DNA from: an uncultured Pirellula sp.
Lineage (GTDB): Bacteria; Planctomycetota; Planctomycetia; Pirellulales; Pirellulaceae
NCBI GenBank assembly: GCA_903892355.1
Contig: CAITIE010000121.1
Span: forward strand, 1-64,000
Length of the DNA stretch: 64,000 nucleotides
Reading direction: 5' to 3'
Each line of letters opens with the position of its first letter. The first letter of the stretch is position 1. The position numbers and the translations under genes were made by a program. Below are positions 61,181 through 64,000 of this stretch, in pieces. Under the pieces are notes generated by a model that was given only the letters and a program-made list of their open reading frames with translations, was not told where the DNA came from and made no database searches.

Positions 61181-61864
61181 ATGGGACTCTCCAAGAACCA
61201 CCCTCCATGCGTGCCGTTTGTTGCGGTTTTCTGCAGTGAAATCGATGGTTTGGAGCAAGCTTGGAGCCTTCTCGAAGACCGATTTGGAAAGATCGCCGAC
61301 CTGAGCCCCGCTTTCGATTTTATCGAGTCCGAGTACTATCACGCCACGATGTTAACACCATTATCACTACCGGGGTTATCACTACCGGGGTTATCACTAC
61401 CGGGGCCAGCATCACCGTCGGTGTTGTCGCCGTCGGGTAGTTTGCCACACGTGGGGCTCAAGAAGCAACTCGCGGTTTTTGATTCCTGGTACGATCCCGC
61501 GTCGATGTCGGAGGACAAACTGCTGACCAACCAAATCGAAACCAAACTCGGGATGGAACTTGTCAATGCCGGAACCATCCCCCATGGTGTGGTTCGTCCG
61601 ATCAACATCGACCCAGGTTATGTGAGCATGACCAAATTGGTATTAGCCTCCACCAAGAACAGAGAGCACCGTATCTATCTCCGCGACGGGATCTACGCCG
61701 AAGTCACCTTGGCGTTTCGCGATCAGGATTGGCAACCGATGCCGTGGACCTACGCAGACTACCAGCGGAGAGACGTACGGGATTTTCTCAAGCTAGCCCG
61801 TAGCCGTTTTTCGGTAGCGGTCGCACAGCGTCTTCGTAACGAAAAGGCTTCGAGCCACTCATGA
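61181..61864 (+). CDS. DUF4416 family protein with in-frame repeat expansion
   Basis: A 227-residue protein recognisable as DUF4416: ALWLPFVAVF-like opening (PPCVPFVAVFCSE), FDFIESEYYHATM, LTNQIETKLGMELVNAG, RPINIDPGYVSMTKLVLAST and IYLRDGIYAEVTLAFRD. Residues 61-75 are three copies of LSLPG encoded by an exact 15-base repeat (61361-61405), placed in a loop of the otherwise conserved fold. The function is unknown. Its stop overlaps the start of the WecA-like gene by four bases (ATGA), so the two are translationally coupled. Confidence 0.88.
   Translation: MGLSKNHPPCVPFVAVFCSEIDGLEQAWSLLEDRFGKIADLSPAFDFIESEYYHATMLTPLSLPGLSLPGLSLPGPASPSVLSPSGSLPHVGLKKQLAVFDSWYDPASMSEDKLLTNQIETKLGMELVNAGTIPHGVVRPINIDPGYVSMTKLVLASTKNREHRIYLRDGIYAEVTLAFRDQDWQPMPWTYADYQRRDVRDFLKLARSRFSVAVAQRLRNEKASSHS
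61361..61405. repeat. 15-base in-frame tandem repeat inside DUF4416
   Basis: ttatcactaccgggg occurs three times exactly and encodes LSLPG each time. The reading frame stays open whatever the number of units, so copy-number change would only lengthen the loop. Confidence 0.97.
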
Positions 61865-62994
61865 GCACCAACGTCGTTATCGCCTTGATCATCGTCTCGG
61901 TGATCCCATCCTGGGTTCTCTCGTGGCTAGCGGTCGGCTGGATCCAGCGGCATGCTGCGAGGCTAGGATTGCTCGATAAGCCTAATGCGAGAAAAGTTCA
62001 TACCACACCGATACCGCTCGGGGGAGGGCTCGGCATTTGGTTCGGCGTTGCGTCGGTCTTTGCCATGGGAACACTCGCGATCGCACTCTGCTCATGGAAT
62101 CCAGACCTAGCTTCGCGATTCCTTCCAGAGTCGATCGCTGTCTATATACCCGGACTCGTATCGCGAGCCGGGTCGCTCTGGTTCCTCATCGGTGGCGGAA
62201 CCATCGTCATGATTTTGGGACTCATGGATGATCGGTTTGGCCTCGACTGGAAGCTCCGATTGGGTATCGAGTTTGGCGTTGCTGCAGCCGTTGTCTATGG
62301 TCTCAACTTGCATCTGACCGCGTACATCGATATTCCATGGCTGACCCCGCTGCTGAGTGTTCTCTGGATCGTGATGCTGATCAACTCCTTCAATATGCTC
62401 GACAACATGGATGCCCTTAGCGGGGGTGTCGCTGCGATCATCTGCGCCATGCTGTCGGTCATGCTTCTTTCCACGCAGGAATCGAGCCAAGGCCAACCGC
62501 AACTTTTTGTGGCAGCGATGATGCTGACATTGCTCGGTGGATTGCTGGGGTTCTTAAAACACAACTGGCCTCCCGCGAAAATTTTCATGGGGGATGCTGG
62601 GAGCTACTTCGTCGGATACTGGATCGCGGTATCAACACTTCTCTCCACGTATGCGGGGGTCAAAGGTTCGGCGCCACATGCGGTTCTGGCACCTTTGTGC
62701 CTATTGGCTATCCCGCTCTACGATATGATCAGTGTTATCTCCATACGCCTCAGCGAAGGTCGCAGTCCGTTCCAAGCGGACAAGAAACACTTTTCGCATC
62801 GTTTGGTGGAACTGGGCATGAGCAAAAAGCAGGCGGTCGGCACCATCTATCTCGCCACGTTGACATGCTCGCTAGGTGCCTTAATCTTGCCTCGAACCGA
62901 TTGGATCGGCGCCGGGATCGTGATCGCGATCGTGCTGGCCATGCTCGCCTTGATCGGCCTCCTGGAAAGCTTGACCGCAGGGCCGAAAGCATAA
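61861..62994 (+). CDS. WecA/MraY-family undecaprenyl-phosphate sugar-1-phosphate transferase
   Basis: A 377-residue polytopic enzyme that starts lipid-linked polysaccharide synthesis by transferring GlcNAc-1-P or a similar sugar phosphate to undecaprenyl phosphate. About ten hydrophobic segments surround the family motifs: PNARKVHTTPIPLGGGLGIW, LGLMDDRFGLDWKLRL, MLDNMDALSGGVAAII, IFMGDAGSYFVGYWIA and KKHFSHRLVELGMSKKQAVG. This is the WecA-like rather than the peptidoglycan MraY branch. It starts within the DUF4416 stop, and the O-antigen-ligase-like gene follows after seven bases, so the three form an envelope polysaccharide operon. Confidence 0.93.
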   Translation: MSTNVVIALIIVSVIPSWVLSWLAVGWIQRHAARLGLLDKPNARKVHTTPIPLGGGLGIWFGVASVFAMGTLAIALCSWNPDLASRFLPESIAVYIPGLVSRAGSLWFLIGGGTIVMILGLMDDRFGLDWKLRLGIEFGVAAAVVYGLNLHLTAYIDIPWLTPLLSVLWIVMLINSFNMLDNMDALSGGVAAIICAMLSVMLLSTQESSQGQPQLFVAAMMLTLLGGLLGFLKHNWPPAKIFMGDAGSYFVGYWIAVSTLLSTYAGVKGSAPHAVLAPLCLLAIPLYDMISVISIRLSEGRSPFQADKKHFSHRLVELGMSKKQAVGTIYLATLTCSLGALILPRTDWIGAGIVIAIVLAMLALIGLLESLTAGPKA

Positions 62995-63001
62995 GCTCCC
63001 A

Positions 63002-64000
63002 ATGAATATTCCAAGCCGCAACGACACACGGATATCATTAGGGAGGATACTCCGTGTCGCGACATGGAGAGATTGGATTGGCGCCATCGCCGTCGCCTTG
63101 GTCTCAGCAACCCTGCTGGTCCACGTATGGAATCCGCACGATTCGGTCCCCCCCATCGCAGCGGGCGAATCCCTTTTCCATATCGCTCTAGCACTCCTTA
63201 CCGGATTGCTCGCAGCCTTCACCCCTTCGACGCTCTTTAGCAATACAACCGCGGACTCTGGCGATCTGACCGAGCCAAGCGATCCGACTCCTGCTGCTTT
63301 CTGGGTTTGGGGTGCGGCGGTGCTATTCTGCGTCTGGCTCGCAATCTCCGCAGCTTGGACCATCGGCCGCGGGAATACTCGGTATGCGGTGAACGGATTC
63401 TGGCAGTGGACCTCGCTCGTCATTTTTGCCGCTGCCGTTAGCAAGCTCGCTCGAAGACCTCGGTTCCAAGAACGATGCTGGAAGCTCACGCTATGCGCGA
63501 TTTTAGGAATCCTCGTCTATGGCTACTTTGACTATGCCGTTTTGCAACCGATGCTTCGTGCACAGTTGCAACAGAACCCGGAAGCGATGTTCGAGCAACA
63601 AGGAATCATCCCTGGTTCGGCTGCAGAGATCTTGCTCCGAAATAGGGTCGAGAGTACCGAAATGCACAGCGTGTTCGCCCTCGCAAACTCGCTGGCTGGA
63701 TTTCTCGTGATCGCATGGACTCTATGGCTAGGATCTTTTCTTCTGCACTGGCTGCCCAGCGATCCTCGCATGGCAGCGGAAGCCGAGCAGCATGGGGGTG
63801 CAATCGATAGCAACCGCATTCGATGGCTGATGATCGCTGAGATCGCAGTGCTGTCCCTTCTGGCGATGGCGCTGCTGCTGACCAAGAGCCGGACGGCGTG
63901 GATTGCGGCATCGTTGGCGACGGTCGGTTTATTGGGGCTTCATCCGCTTGTTCGCGGAAGAGCCAAAGAGTTTCTCAAAAAGTATCCCACAGCATGCCTT
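63002..64000 (+). CDS. O-antigen-ligase-like polytopic membrane protein (partial)
   Basis: The frame from the ATG at 63002 stays open to the end of the window (333 codons), so the C-terminus is missing. It has many hydrophobic segments (for example WIGAIAVALVSATLLVHVWN, HIALALLTGLLAAFTPSTLF, VWGAAVLFCVWLAISAAW and IAEIAVLSLLAMALLLTKSR). TKSRTAWIA in the last visible segment is typical of WaaL/Wzy-type O-antigen ligases and polymerases. It begins seven bases after the WecA-like gene and fits the next step of the same pathway. The assignment rests on topology and that motif. Confidence 0.75.
   Translation, partial: MNIPSRNDTRISLGRILRVATWRDWIGAIAVALVSATLLVHVWNPHDSVPPIAAGESLFHIALALLTGLLAAFTPSTLFSNTTADSGDLTEPSDPTPAAFWVWGAAVLFCVWLAISAAWTIGRGNTRYAVNGFWQWTSLVIFAAAVSKLARRPRFQERCWKLTLCAILGILVYGYFDYAVLQPMLRAQLQQNPEAMFEQQGIIPGSAAEILLRNRVESTEMHSVFALANSLAGFLVIAWTLWLGSFLLHWLPSDPRMAAEAEQHGGAIDSNRIRWLMIAEIAVLSLLAMALLLTKSRTAWIAASLATVGLLGLHPLVRGRAKEFLKKYPTACL

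Overview
The window looks like a chromosomal segment of a planctomycete, most likely from the Pirellulaceae/Rhodopirellula neighbourhood. This is an inference from gene content. It carries three very large exported proteins of the PVC-type 'membrane-bound dehydrogenase plus CxxCH haem' class, a DUF1559 prepilin-like protein followed by a small lipoprotein, a CRTAC1/ASPIC-UnbV lipoprotein coupled to a TPR protein, a SpoVG with a zinc ribbon inside its core, and a FliA/WhiG-type sigma factor. Lipid A genes (lpxB) and FabI fit a Gram-negative-type envelope. Many proteins have signal peptides, and coding strands switch often, so operons are short.

Layout. 1-568: duplicated 85-base repeat, a palindromic element and tRNA-Ser(GGA). 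569-18660: an MDR alcohol dehydrogenase, an exported TPR-like protein, a secreted serine hydrolase, a 1351-residue M14 carboxypeptidase/S9 prolyl-oligopeptidase fusion, an exported cyclophilin, a membrane TlpA-like thioredoxin, a PQQ-type beta-propeller, 6-phosphogluconate dehydrogenase, a divergent EF-G paralogue and thymidylate kinase. 18767-24500: a secreted TolB-propeller/PA/M28/PDZ peptidase and a SEC-C plus TPR protein. 24858-39245: the three PVC-type haem proteins around endonuclease III, then a YjhG/YagF-type sugar-acid dehydratase overlapping a TrpG/PabA-type amidotransferase, and a NYN-domain protein. 39246-40209: non-coding DNA with an IS110 transposase remnant. 40210-45683 (all minus): moaC, polyprenyl synthase and DUF3050 in one run, then peroxiredoxin, a Tat-exported ankyrin protein, the sigma factor with its terminator, and a small membrane protein. 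45951-53454: rhodanese, ispE, spoVG, a YjfB-like protein, a TPR protein, a GNAT, lpxB and a phospholipase-D-family protein. 53829-58780: lipoprotein, DUF1559 protein and the TPR/CRTAC1 pair. 58837-64000: fabI, a dihydrouridine synthase, then DUF4416, a WecA/MraY-type glycosyltransferase and an O-antigen-ligase-like membrane protein cut by the window end.

Functional themes are secreted peptide degradation (four exported hydrolases or peptidase domains), periplasmic oxidation by haem/propeller proteins beside a sugar-acid dehydratase, envelope and polysaccharide synthesis, and housekeeping genes (ispE, moaC, fabI, tmk, gnd, nth, dus). A recurring feature is exact or near-exact tandem duplication of 9-19 base units between genes, and once in frame inside a gene.
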